Shown here in pieces: positions 34,462 through 42,522 of a stretch of 44,513 nt of DNA. The position numbers and the translations under genes were made by a program. The notes below the pieces were generated by a model, which did not search any database, was not told where the DNA came from, and saw only the letters and a program-made list of their open reading frames with translations. The stretch is from Photobacterium profundum (lineage in GTDB: Bacteria; Pseudomonadota; Gammaproteobacteria; Enterobacterales; Vibrionaceae), in the NCBI RefSeq assembly GCF_003026285.1, contig NZ_PYOD01000026.1, forward strand, positions 1 to 44,513, read 5' to 3'. The first letter of the stretch is position 1; each line of letters starts with the position of its first letter.

Positions 34462-35048
34462 TCATTCAAACGGTACGCAGTGATGATGGCGGTCGAGAGG
34501 GTAAATGGATAGCGTTATCCATTGCATTGATCCTCGCTGTTGCGACCTTATTGTTACCTTATCACCAGGCGGCAATAGCTCAGCAAGCTGTAAAAAGTTA
34601 TCAAATTTCGATTAAAGATCTCGATACCGAATCATTAGCGATGATCGCTGAACTACGGTTAGCGCATGAAGAAATTCGCAACATTTATCAAGATGGTATT
34701 GATTTTGAAAATCGTGAAATATGGGCTGACATTTCAGAGCTTGAAGCCTTGTGGATTGCGCCTTTTATTAAAGATAAAAGCTGGGAACGAAAAGGCAAAC
34801 ATGCCTGGATCAAAGTAGCACCTGCATTTTATCAAGGCATTCCTGAACTGGATTCTGGCACGGTATCGACCATTTTACATACGGCTCAGGCAGAGCCTGA
34901 TATTTGGCTGAATCTTTCAAGAACAGCGAAGCCTTTCATGTCTGATGATAGTCAATTAGACAAAGCGTGGTTAATGAATGCTGGTTGGAAGCAGGTTGTT
35001 TTTGCAAATGCAGATACAGCGAACCATCAAGGTGAAAAAGCGCATTAA
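34458..35048 (+). CDS. DUF6162-like anchored periplasmic protein
   Basis: This 196-residue protein has a short cytoplasmic start, one membrane helix (WIALSIALILAVATLLLPYH), and a soluble periplasmic part with a helical stretch (LAMIAELRLAHEEIRNIYQDG) and a tryptophan-rich middle (EIWADISELEALWIAPFI, KSWERKGKHAWIKVAP). It resembles the DUF6162 family, which I recall beside metal ABC transporters in Pseudomonas-type Fpv clusters. It is coupled to the small exported protein and lies 67 bases before the ABC transporter. Function: probably accessory to iron transfer, not established. Confidence 0.7.
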   Translation: MIIQTVRSDDGGREGKWIALSIALILAVATLLLPYHQAAIAQQAVKSYQISIKDLDTESLAMIAELRLAHEEIRNIYQDGIDFENREIWADISELEALWIAPFIKDKSWERKGKHAWIKVAPAFYQGIPELDSGTVSTILHTAQAEPDIWLNLSRTAKPFMSDDSQLDKAWLMNAGWKQVVFANADTANHQGEKAH

Positions 35049-35115
35049 CAACATGCCTTTTGTTTTCAGTGAATCACATATGTTCTTTTATTTTTAAGAA
35101 ATACGGTAGTTACTC

Positions 35116-36075
35116 ATGATCTCCAAATTTATTAAAGCGGCAACGACCGTTATTTTAGTTGTAGGTGCAAGCCTTGTACATGCGCAAGATTCTACTCAGA
35201 ATGCCATTACGGATTCTTCGAATAACCAAGGCAACGATAAGCTGACCATTGGTATTACACTTCAACCTTACTATAGCTACGTTAAAGCGGTGGTGGGTGA
35301 TAAAGCGAATGTGCTGCCATTAGTTGATGCTGGTTTTAACCCTCATAACTATTTACCACAGCCGAATGACTTGCGCCGTTTAAAGCAGATGGATGTGATT
35401 GTCGTTAACGGCATTGGTCATGATGATTTTGCTCTTAAAGTGATAAAAGCAGCCAATCGTGATGATCTTATCGTAATCGAAGCCAATAAAGATGTACCGC
35501 TATTGCCTGCACTGGGTGAATCGGTGGGAGACGGCGCTGTAAATCCCCATACGTTTGTTGGCCTTTCGACAACCATTCAAAAGGTTTACACCATTGCCAG
35601 TGAACTGGCGAAAATTGACCCAGATAATGCACGTACATATCGTAAAAATGCCCGCACTTATGCAACGCAGTTTCGCATGATGAAACGTGAAGCGATGTTG
35701 ACCTTGGGTGATCTTGATACTGCAGGTATGAAAGTAGCCACAACACATAATGCCTATGGTTATATTCTGCAAGAGTTTGGTGTCGATGTCGCGACAGTGA
35801 TTGAGCCTGCACATGGTGTCGAGCCGAGTGCAAGCCAGCTACAAGGCACCATTGAGAAAATTCGTGCATCCGGTATCGATGTTCTTTTCTACGAATTGAA
35901 TATGCCTAATCGATACGTAGAAACCATTGAAGAGGCAACGGGTGTTCAACTATATCGTTTTTCTCACATGACGCATGGAGAATATGAAAACGATAAAGTT
36001 GCCATTGAAATGAAAGAGAATTTAACAACATTGGTTGAAGCAATGAAATTTGCCGCAACGAAGCAAGGAAACTGA
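35116..36075 (+). CDS. Metal ABC transporter solute-binding protein (FpvC-like)
   Basis: This is a cluster A-I (ZnuA/TroA-type) periplasmic binding protein of 319 residues with a signal peptide (ending LVHA). The three metal-ligand histidines are in the expected places: His77 in NPHNYLPQPND, His145 in NPHTFVGLS and His211 in TTHNAYGYI. An acidic residue near FYELNMPNR is the likely fourth. In the Fpv system of Pseudomonas, FpvC binds the iron released from the siderophore. It is followed by ATPase and permease genes with 2- and 0-base spacing. Confidence 0.88.
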   Translation: MISKFIKAATTVILVVGASLVHAQDSTQNAITDSSNNQGNDKLTIGITLQPYYSYVKAVVGDKANVLPLVDAGFNPHNYLPQPNDLRRLKQMDVIVVNGIGHDDFALKVIKAANRDDLIVIEANKDVPLLPALGESVGDGAVNPHTFVGLSTTIQKVYTIASELAKIDPDNARTYRKNARTYATQFRMMKREAMLTLGDLDTAGMKVATTHNAYGYILQEFGVDVATVIEPAHGVEPSASQLQGTIEKIRASGIDVLFYELNMPNRYVETIEEATGVQLYRFSHMTHGEYENDKVAIEMKENLTTLVEAMKFAATKQGN

Positions 36076-36077
36076 TT

Positions 36078-36836
36078 GTGGGTCCAAGTATTCGTTTAAA
36101 CAATGTTGGTCTGAAATATGGCGACAATGTGATTTTGCAGGGAATTACCCATCAGCTTCAAGCGGGTCAGTGCCATGTTGTAATGGGGCCTAATGGTGGT
36201 GGTAAAACATCATTGTTACGCTCTATTCTTGGTCTAACCCCGTTTAGTGGTGATATTCAAATTGAATGGCCAAAACAAAAAGGCACGATTGGGTATGTTC
36301 CGCAGAAAGCGACGTTTGAATCAAGTTTACCTTTTACGGTAATGGATTTTATTCTGCTTAACCAAAGTCGTAACCCTCTGTTTTGGCGTAAACGCAAGAA
36401 AGAACAAGATTATGCCTTAGTGCAACTTGATCGCGTGGGCATGGCAAGCCGTGCCGAACGTCGCATGGGGCAACTTTCGGGTGGTGAGCAACAACGTGTG
36501 CTATTTGCCCAAGCATTATTAGATAACCCTGATTTACTGGTTTTAGATGAACCAACAACTGGTATGGATGAACAAGGTGTGCGTTACCTTGAAGGTTTGA
36601 TCCATGAATTAGTGAAAGAGAACAAAACAATTCTAGCAGTGCATCATGATGTAAGCGCTGTTCGTCGCTTAGATGGACATGTGCATGTTGTGAATCGCCA
36701 CCTAGTTGATAGCGGTTCGGTTGCTGAAGTATTAGTACCAGAGAAAATCGAGCGTTTGTTCAATCACTACAGTATTCAGCCTGCACCAATGGCTGAATCC
36801 GAATCAGTTAAAGAAAACCAGAAGGAGGTCGCGTAA
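36078..36836 (+). CDS. Metal ABC transporter ATPase (FpvD/ZnuC-like)
   Basis: The 252-residue cytoplasmic ATPase has Walker A GPNGGGKTSLL, Q-loop YVPQKATF, signature LSGGEQQR, Walker B LLVLDEPT and the H-loop AVHHDVSA. This is the pattern of ZnuC-type metal importers. The start is a GTG at 36078, 2 bases after the stop of the binding-protein gene, so translation is coupled. It powers the permease encoded next. Confidence 0.92.
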   Translation: MGPSIRLNNVGLKYGDNVILQGITHQLQAGQCHVVMGPNGGGKTSLLRSILGLTPFSGDIQIEWPKQKGTIGYVPQKATFESSLPFTVMDFILLNQSRNPLFWRKRKKEQDYALVQLDRVGMASRAERRMGQLSGGEQQRVLFAQALLDNPDLLVLDEPTTGMDEQGVRYLEGLIHELVKENKTILAVHHDVSAVRRLDGHVHVVNRHLVDSGSVAEVLVPEKIERLFNHYSIQPAPMAESESVKENQKEVA

Positions 36837-37711
36837 TGGAATATATCCGTTTATGGGCTCAACTGGGTGTTGATGCGGGCTGGCTTAGCGACAGCTTTTC
36901 CTATTCATTCATGGTGAATGCTGTTGTTGCTGCTTTATTGTTGGGCCCGCTGCTTGGTGGGTTAGGCACGCTTGTTATCGCCAAGCGTTTAGCCTTCTTT
37001 TCAGAAGCAGTAGGGCATGCTGCATTAACTGGTATTGCATTGGGTGTATTACTGGGTGAACCACCAGAAAATCCTATTATTGGCTTGTTTTGCTTTTGTA
37101 TGATCTTCGCTCTGTTACTGCATTTCGTACGAAACCGTACCAATGTGCCATACGATACTCTGGTTGGTGTATTTTTGGCATTGGCATTGGCGGTTGGTGC
37201 CGCACTACTGATGTATGTAGCACGCAAGATTAATATCCACATGCTTGAGAATGTACTGTTTGGCTCAATACTTACTGTGACTGACTATGACTTGCTGATA
37301 TTGGCGGTAAGTTGTGCGCTAATCGTCTTGGTATTAATTCCAACGTTTAACCGCATTTTACTGACTTGTATTAGCCCTGATATTGCCCGAGTACGTGGAT
37401 ATGCCACTAACTTTTATGACTATCTGTTTGTGATGATGATTACATTAGTAACCATTGCGTCAGTAAAAATTGTGGGTGCTGTATTAGTGGGGGCTCTGTT
37501 ATTGATCCCCGGAGCAACAGCACGATTGTTAACGAAAAATATGGGCAGTTTCGTATTGATGTCTGCCTTATTGGCCACGATAAGTTGCTTAATCGGTACT
37601 GTATTACCAATGGAATTAAAACTACCTGTTCCTTCTGGTGCGGCAATTATTATTGTGTCGGCTTTCTTCTTTTTAATTGCAACCTGTTACCGCATCGTTC
37701 GCAAGGGATAA
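36836..37711 (+). CDS. Metal ABC transporter permease (FpvE/ZnuB-like)
   Basis: The 291-residue protein has eight to nine hydrophobic helices and the ABC-3 family signatures RLAFFSEAVGHAALTGIALG (coupling helix near residue 45) and VKIVGAVLVGALLLIPGATA. It forms the inner-membrane channel for a metal ion. Its start overlaps the ATPase stop by one base. The adjacent genes encode a ligand-binding protein before and a second, degenerate one after. Confidence 0.92.
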   Translation: MEYIRLWAQLGVDAGWLSDSFSYSFMVNAVVAALLLGPLLGGLGTLVIAKRLAFFSEAVGHAALTGIALGVLLGEPPENPIIGLFCFCMIFALLLHFVRNRTNVPYDTLVGVFLALALAVGAALLMYVARKINIHMLENVLFGSILTVTDYDLLILAVSCALIVLVLIPTFNRILLTCISPDIARVRGYATNFYDYLFVMMITLVTIASVKIVGAVLVGALLLIPGATARLLTKNMGSFVLMSALLATISCLIGTVLPMELKLPVPSGAAIIIVSAFFFLIATCYRIVRKG

Positions 37712-37717
37712 CTTAAC

Positions 37718-38617
37718 GTGTTTAACATTCCAATAAAAAATCACTTAATCAAAACAACTGTCTCGCTTTTTGCTGTAGGTACTCTTTTGACCTCTACGAT
37801 TGTGAAAGCAGACGATATATTAACGGCAACGCCCGTTACGTATATGTTGGCGACTGAATTAACCAAAGGCACAGAAATAACCACGCGTTATTTACCGCCA
37901 AAACGTTATGGTGTTTCTCGCTTACCTAATTGGTTTAATGGCAAAGGTGCTGCATCAACAGTGAAAGCTGGTGAGAAAGCAACAGTAGCAATTACGCTTG
38001 GGGCTATTTGGCCACAAGATGCATTGTTTGTTCATGCAAGGCAAGGCAACATCGGCTTAATTGAAATCGATGCATCGCAGGCAATTTCGCCAAGGGCGCA
38101 GGGTGTTGCTGCATTACGTTTTGATGATGGGCGTATGTCATTATTTGTATGGTTGAACCCAGCTAACCTAACGAGAATGACCGCGATCGTAAGCCAAGAC
38201 TTACAACGTGTTTGGCCACAGCAAGCTAAAATTATCGAGAAAAATCAGCAGCAGTTAATGATTGCTGTTCGTCAGTTAATCAACAAGCAGCAGCAAGTAC
38301 TTATCGAAAAAGAAATCGATTCTGTTGTTTTATTATCTGAAGAGCTAGAAGATTTCGCATCGGGTAATCAGTTGTTTGTTGTTGAGCGGCTTACAAAGCC
38401 AGAGCTTGAATGGACTGAAAATGATAAGCAAACACTTATCACACTAATGAATGAAGATGAAACTCTATGGCTGTTAACCTCTAAAAAAGTGAGTAAGCAG
38501 CTGCAAAAAATCGTCTCTAATCCAGAGCGAATCATGGTGATTGATAGCGTAGATCGTTGGGGAGGAAAGGGCATTACACCTAGTAACCCACTTGAGCGCT
38601 GGGAACTAAAGCTGTAG
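37718..38617 (+). CDS. Second solute-binding-type protein lacking metal ligands (FpvF-like)
   Basis: The 299-residue protein has a signal peptide (ending TIVKA) and the fold pattern of ZnuA/TroA-type binding proteins, but the ligand positions differ. Where the first binding protein has NPHNYL and NPHTFVGL this one has GVSRLPNW and FVWLNPANL, and no histidine replaces the third. So it probably does not bind a bare metal ion in the classical way; a siderophore or complex is possible. Pseudomonas FpvF, the second binding protein at the end of the fpvCDEF genes, occupies the same position. The start is GTG, 6 bases after the permease stop. Confidence 0.75.
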   Translation: MFNIPIKNHLIKTTVSLFAVGTLLTSTIVKADDILTATPVTYMLATELTKGTEITTRYLPPKRYGVSRLPNWFNGKGAASTVKAGEKATVAITLGAIWPQDALFVHARQGNIGLIEIDASQAISPRAQGVAALRFDDGRMSLFVWLNPANLTRMTAIVSQDLQRVWPQQAKIIEKNQQQLMIAVRQLINKQQQVLIEKEIDSVVLLSEELEDFASGNQLFVVERLTKPELEWTENDKQTLITLMNEDETLWLLTSKKVSKQLQKIVSNPERIMVIDSVDRWGGKGITPSNPLERWELKL

Positions 38618-38647
38618 CTCATTAATCTAAACAGTGCGTATTTAAAG

Positions 38648-38687
38648 CCCATTATCAATGTTAATGCATTAAGATAATGGGTTTTTT
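38648..38687 (+). terminator. Terminator of the metal-ABC operon
   Basis: CCCATTATC pairs with GATAATGGG around a 16-base loop, followed by six Ts. It lies 30 bases after the last stop codon. Confidence 0.85.
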
Positions 38688-38911
38688 AGTTTATACCCCA
38701 TCAAAAATATTCGTTGTTATAACCAATACCTTGATCTACTTAATGATTTTTGTTCTTTATCATAATGTTTTATAGGTCGTTGCATAGATATTTGTTATGG
38801 TATGTGAAGTTATACAACAAAACGTGATGAGTCTGGTTTTCTATACTTTATGGGCGGTAGCATGGAAAATTATCGGTCTAATGGGCTGATCACACCACTA
38901 TGATGTAGACC

Positions 38912-40218
38912 CAGGGCTAGATTACGAAGCTCCTTGCCCCATAAGGACTCCAGATAGGTAGCTATTATTTCTACCTGCCCGTGTTCGCTTTCTTTTTAAA
39001 CCCGCTTTAAAGGTTTTATCTGCATTTAATAGATTTAATGCAATATGACGAATTGCAGCAAAGTTTTCACCCGCTTCATCTCGCCTTATTCTGCATGCAT
39101 CTTCATTCATGCCAACATCCAGTTTCCAATGCAATTGAACTTCAATCGACCAATGTGAGCGGCTGGATTCAAGCAACGTTTTTGCATCTAGTTTCTTAGA
39201 GCTAATGTAATATCGAATCGATATGTCCTCTGCGGGAATATCTCCAACTTGCCTAATAGATGCAACGATACCCATTACTTTTAATTCTGGCCAATCATAA
39301 GCAATATCACCCAGTACCGATAAATCTTCATTAATTAACGCTACGCGGGTTTCTTTACGACCATGCCCTTCTTCCTGAGTACTGTATGAGCTTCCTTCGA
39401 AGTTTTGCAGCATCTCCATCCTAAAGTAGTCATTAAAGGCTTTCTCTAAGCGCTTTTGATTACCTTTTACCGCCAATAAATAATCTGCACCTTTGCCAAC
39501 TATGGCCTTAGCTATATCACGCTGACAGCCCATCGCATCAATAGTGACAAGGCATCCACGTATGTCGAGTAGCTTCAGAAGCTCAGGTATAGCAGTGATT
39601 TCATTCGATTTCTCTGATGTTTTGACCTGCCCAATAACCACTTGATTTGCAGCACTAAAAGCACTCACCATGTGGATTGCGCCTTGACGCCTTCCTTTGT
39701 CATAAGTGCCACGCAGAGTTTTACCATCAATCGCAATGACATCACCGTCAGTCGCTTGGTGACAGTCATCCATCCACAGAGCAAAGCACTTTTGCATCTG
39801 TTTGGCTGATATCATCCCCATCACTCTAGCAATAGTGTCATGGACGGGAATGCCACTCTCAAAATCACCATATTGCTTGAGCCAACCAAGGTGGTCTTCA
39901 CCAAAATCTTGTATTTCTTCCCAACCATCAGCACCACCAATAACAGCGACAATCGACAAAAATATAATGTCTGTCAATTTGTGTTCTATTTTCCACTGTT
40001 GCCGTGGGTCTTTGATTATTGAAATATGATCCAAAAGGCTAAGTCCGTTCATGAATGATATCCATATACCGAAAGATAAGTATATGATCACAGCTGGTAT
40101 AGATCGTCAAATTGATCCTAATTGGGATTGCAGTTTTGTGCAGTAAACGGTAGTTTTAATTAAATTTCAACAGCGGCTGAGCCCTTTCATAATAAGGGTT
40201 CTTCATGATCTTGCCCTG
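38912..40218 (-). mobile_element. ISAs1-family insertion sequence
   Basis: The element is about 1.3 kb with imperfect terminal inverted repeats. The left end reads CAGGGCTAGATTACGAAG. The right end, read in reverse complement, is CAGGGCAAGATCATGAAG, with 15 of 18 positions shared. It encodes one leftward transposase. I see no target-site duplication of 8-10 bases (the left flank TGATGTAGACC and right flank TCATATATTTT do not match), which suggests a rearrangement or adjacent deletion. It lies exactly at the junction between the iron operon side and the integron cassettes. Confidence 0.85.
38922..40052 (-). CDS. ISAs1-family transposase
   Basis: The 376-residue DDE transposase has all catalytic acidic residues in the family pattern: IAIDGKTLRGTYD (first Asp), VTIDAMGCQRDIAK (second Asp) and the Glu in SHWSIEVQLHWKLDVGMNED. 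The N-terminal DUF4277-like region (HKLTDIIFLSIVAVIGGADG, WEEIQDFGE) is also typical. I choose ATG 40052 (MNGLSLLDHIS); the frame upstream to 40091 has no family character. The stop codon lies within the left inverted repeat, as in other ISAs1 elements. It looks intact. Confidence 0.9.
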   Translation of the reverse strand: MNGLSLLDHISIIKDPRQQWKIEHKLTDIIFLSIVAVIGGADGWEEIQDFGEDHLGWLKQYGDFESGIPVHDTIARVMGMISAKQMQKCFALWMDDCHQATDGDVIAIDGKTLRGTYDKGRRQGAIHMVSAFSAANQVVIGQVKTSEKSNEITAIPELLKLLDIRGCLVTIDAMGCQRDIAKAIVGKGADYLLAVKGNQKRLEKAFNDYFRMEMLQNFEGSSYSTQEEGHGRKETRVALINEDLSVLGDIAYDWPELKVMGIVASIRQVGDIPAEDISIRYYISSKKLDAKTLLESSRSHWSIEVQLHWKLDVGMNEDACRIRRDEAGENFAAIRHIALNLLNADKTFKAGLKRKRTRAGRNNSYLSGVLMGQGAS

Positions 40219-41079
40219 TCATATATTTTGGGCGTCTTGTCAGGTGTATCGTTAGTTCTAATATTGAGTGGTTTGTTTCTAGGTGGTTTTAGCAAAGAAT
40301 CTGAAATAGAACTAATGGATAAAACTTCAAACCCAATAGAAGATAAGCCAATATATCACGGTGCTAGCAGTTATTATCGAAGCATAGGAACAATTTATCT
40401 TGGTGATAGAGGAAAGGGGGCTGCGACGATTATGGGCGGCACTGGGCGTATATCTGGGATTGCATTGCTTGATGGTCGGCCTTTGAGTGGCCTGAAGCTA
40501 AGACTATTTTTGAATATGGAAGCTTTTTCTCAGTGGGTTGAAACTGATGAAAATGGTTTATATACAGTAAATGTTCCATTTGGGAGTTATTCAATAAATG
40601 GCTACGAGTTTGATATCGCCGTGGCAAATGATGTATTAAGTGGAAAAGTCTTATCAGCCAATTCAACTCAGTATATTGAAAAAATATTTGTTAACGAGAC
40701 AGATAATAGGGAAGGGTTAGAGTTTGAATTTTTGACCCCTATAGAGAAGTATACAACTAATGCTATATTTGATGCTGAAGGTGAAGTTTTACTTAAATGG
40801 GCGTCAGTAGATAACGCTGAATATTATGGCTTGCATATAACAGCGAAGAAACAAGATATCGATGAAGATGAACGTTACATCATAGGTTGGCCTGATATCC
40901 CAAAATTGAAGACTAATCAAATAAATATATCAAAGTATATAAATAAATTCCCAACTGGCTATGTATTTGACTACCATGTTTTTGCTTATACTGGTGAAGA
41001 TAATTATATAAACTCAACCGCACGAAATTATGAGAATTTTGATTTCAAATTATATGGTCTAACAAGGCCATCAAGTTGA
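40219..41079 (+). pseudogene. First cassette gene, 5' end cut off by the IS (carboxypeptidase-regulatory-like)
   Basis: The open frame continues directly from the right IS repeat without a proper start; the first possible start is a TTG at 40228. From it 283 residues are readable. A hydrophobic helix (VLSGVSLVLILSGLFLGG) is followed by a carboxypeptidase-regulatory/CNA-B-like domain (GRISGIALLDGRPLSGLKLR, VETDENGLYTVNVPFGSYSI) and an FN3-like segment (GEVLLKWASVDNAEYYGLHI). The stop TGA lies inside the following attC site. It is probably an exported or surface-anchored protein whose start, promoter and preceding attC were removed by the insertion. Confidence 0.7.
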
Positions 41080-41174
41080 CCCTTTACACGCGGCATTTTT
41101 GGTATGAATTGGCTTGTGTGTTTACGGTGGTCTGCTTGGATTATGGGGCGGGCAACTTATGGCTAGCGTTAGCT
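41057..41174 (+). repeat. attC site 1
   Basis: It begins GTCTAAC, carries the VCR-like ATCAAGTTGACCC and GGCATTTTTGGT, and ends with GCAACTTATGGCTAGC and the core GTTAGCT. It is about 118 bases long, with imperfect dyad symmetry. It follows the truncated cassette gene, whose stop lies inside it. Confidence 0.8.
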
Positions 41175-41205
41175 GTCCTAATTTAATTCTGGAGTAACAA
41201 TAGCC

Positions 41206-41763
41206 ATGGAAAGAATTGAATGTTTACTTAAGAAGTACGCAACGGGGAAAGTGGTGTTGGTATTATTTATACTAACAACCTTGGTATATTTGACAATGCT
41301 TCTTTACACCATTCCAGTTGTCGTTTCTTTTGCGCCCGATATGGTGCTCTTTGACTTATCCCCTGGAGGATATTCGCTGGATTACGCGGTTTCATTACTT
41401 GAAGCACTAGGTTCTGATGGTAGAGCTGAATATCTGAAAACTCAACTACCATTGGACTTTATATATCCAGGGTTATTTGCTGTCACTTGTTCACTGTTGT
41501 TAACTTGGCTATATCAAAAAGTACCCACTGACGTACCTAAGGTTCAGAACCTTTCGATTGTTCCTATATCTGTGGGGCTATTTGACTATAGTGAAAATAT
41601 TTTAATTATATCAATGATTAAATCATTTCCAGATGTGTCAGAAATAGTGGTTATGTTATCAAGTATATTTACGATATTGAAAAGCGGCTTTACTATTGTT
41701 TTCATTATTCTTTTTTTTGGAGGTGTAGTTCGATTCTTGATAGCAAAGCACTACGAAGTATGA
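41206..41763 (+). CDS. Cassette-encoded membrane protein, unknown function
   Basis: The 185-residue protein has four hydrophobic helices: VVLVLFILTTLVYLTMLLYT, then LDFIYPGLFAVTCSLLLTWL, VPISVGLFDYSENILIIS and FTIVFIILFFGGVVRFLIA. Between the first two lies a soluble loop (FDLSPGGYSLDYAVSLLEAL). I do not recognise the family. It lies between attC1 and attC2 with about 30 bases of leader after the recombination point, so it is a complete cassette gene. The start has GGAGT at a distance of about 13 bases. Confidence 0.7.
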   Translation: MERIECLLKKYATGKVVLVLFILTTLVYLTMLLYTIPVVVSFAPDMVLFDLSPGGYSLDYAVSLLEALGSDGRAEYLKTQLPLDFIYPGLFAVTCSLLLTWLYQKVPTDVPKVQNLSIVPISVGLFDYSENILIISMIKSFPDVSEIVVMLSSIFTILKSGFTIVFIILFFGGVVRFLIAKHYEV

Positions 41764-41791
41764 ACAAAATCAGCTTTATCATAATCGGGCC

Positions 41792-41896
41792 AGCTAACAA
41801 GGCAATCAAGGTGACCCGTTACACTCGGCGGTTTTGGTATCGAGTTCTGTGCGCTTTGCTGGTTTAGCTAAGGGCACCTTATTGCAGGCGTTATGT
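41792..41896 (+). repeat. attC site 2
   Basis: It begins near AGCTAAC and holds AATCAAGGTGACCCGTTACAC and CGGCGGTTTTGGT. It ends with GCACCTTATTGCAGGC and the core GTTATGT at 41890-41896. The dyad layout matches the other attC sites. Confidence 0.8.
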
Positions 41897-41910
41897 TTAT
41901 AAAGGGAAGT

Positions 41911-42390
41911 ATGGAAATTCAATATAGGGCATTGATGCCTGAAGATAGTTTTCAATATCGTCAGGTACGTCTAGAAAGTCTCAAGTTGCATCCAGAATGT
42001 TTTGGTTCAGGCTACACAGAACAGGTTAAGCTTCCTAAGCTCTACTTTGAAAGGTTAATTGAAGATAGTAGTCAAGAAAACATCATGTTAGGTGCATTTC
42101 ATGGAAGCAAGTTAGTCGGTTTATGTGGTGTTGTAACTCAATCGACTAAAACCGCCGAAATTATCCAAATGTACGTTGATTCAGATTATCGTGGTATAGG
42201 CCTTGGTGTGAATTTACTTTCACTCGCTAAAAAGTACGCTTCTACACGACTTAAAGTAGCCGCACTTAATCTTATTGTTTATAGAAATAATGAAAGTGCT
42301 ATTAGAGCTTATGAGAAGTCAGGCTTCCAAGTCGTCGAGTCAATGTCAGACTTCAATGAAAACGAGTACTACTTGGCTTTTACGATCTAA
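41911..42390 (+). CDS. Cassette-encoded GNAT N-acetyltransferase
   Basis: This is a 159-residue GNAT enzyme that moves an acetyl group from acetyl-CoA to an amine. It shows the fold in order: IQYRALMPEDSFQYRQVRLE, KLVGLCGVV, AEIIQMYVDSDYRGIGLGVN (the pyrophosphate loop RGIGLG) and LNLIVYRNNESAIRAYEKSG (the Asn and Tyr of motif B), then GFQVVESM. The substrate is not known. ATG 41911 is likely, as GNAT homology starts there; ATG 41893 overlaps the attC core. Such genes are common integron cargo. Confidence 0.88.
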   Translation: MEIQYRALMPEDSFQYRQVRLESLKLHPECFGSGYTEQVKLPKLYFERLIEDSSQENIMLGAFHGSKLVGLCGVVTQSTKTAEIIQMYVDSDYRGIGLGVNLLSLAKKYASTRLKVAALNLIVYRNNESAIRAYEKSGFQVVESMSDFNENEYYLAFTI

Positions 42391-42494
42391 ACATAACAAA
42401 ACATCAAGTTGACACGTTTTACTTCGCAGTTTTGGTGTGGAGTTCAGTGTGCTTGGTGAGTTAGCCGTAGTGCAACTTATGTTAGACGTTAGCT
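42391..42494 (+). repeat. attC site 3
   Basis: It begins ACATAAC and holds ACATCAAGTTGACACG, CGCAGTTTTGGTGTGG and GTGCAACTTATGTTAGAC. The terminal core is GTTAGCT at 42488-42494. Very close in sequence to attC4. Confidence 0.85.
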
Positions 42495-42522
42495 CTAATA
42501 AATTTAACATGGAGGTATATAA

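Noticed and set aside
38700..38911. Residual attC or attI left of the IS
   Set aside because: The segment has ACAACAAAACGTGATGAG, which superficially resembles an attC start, but no matching right half or core follows before the IS.
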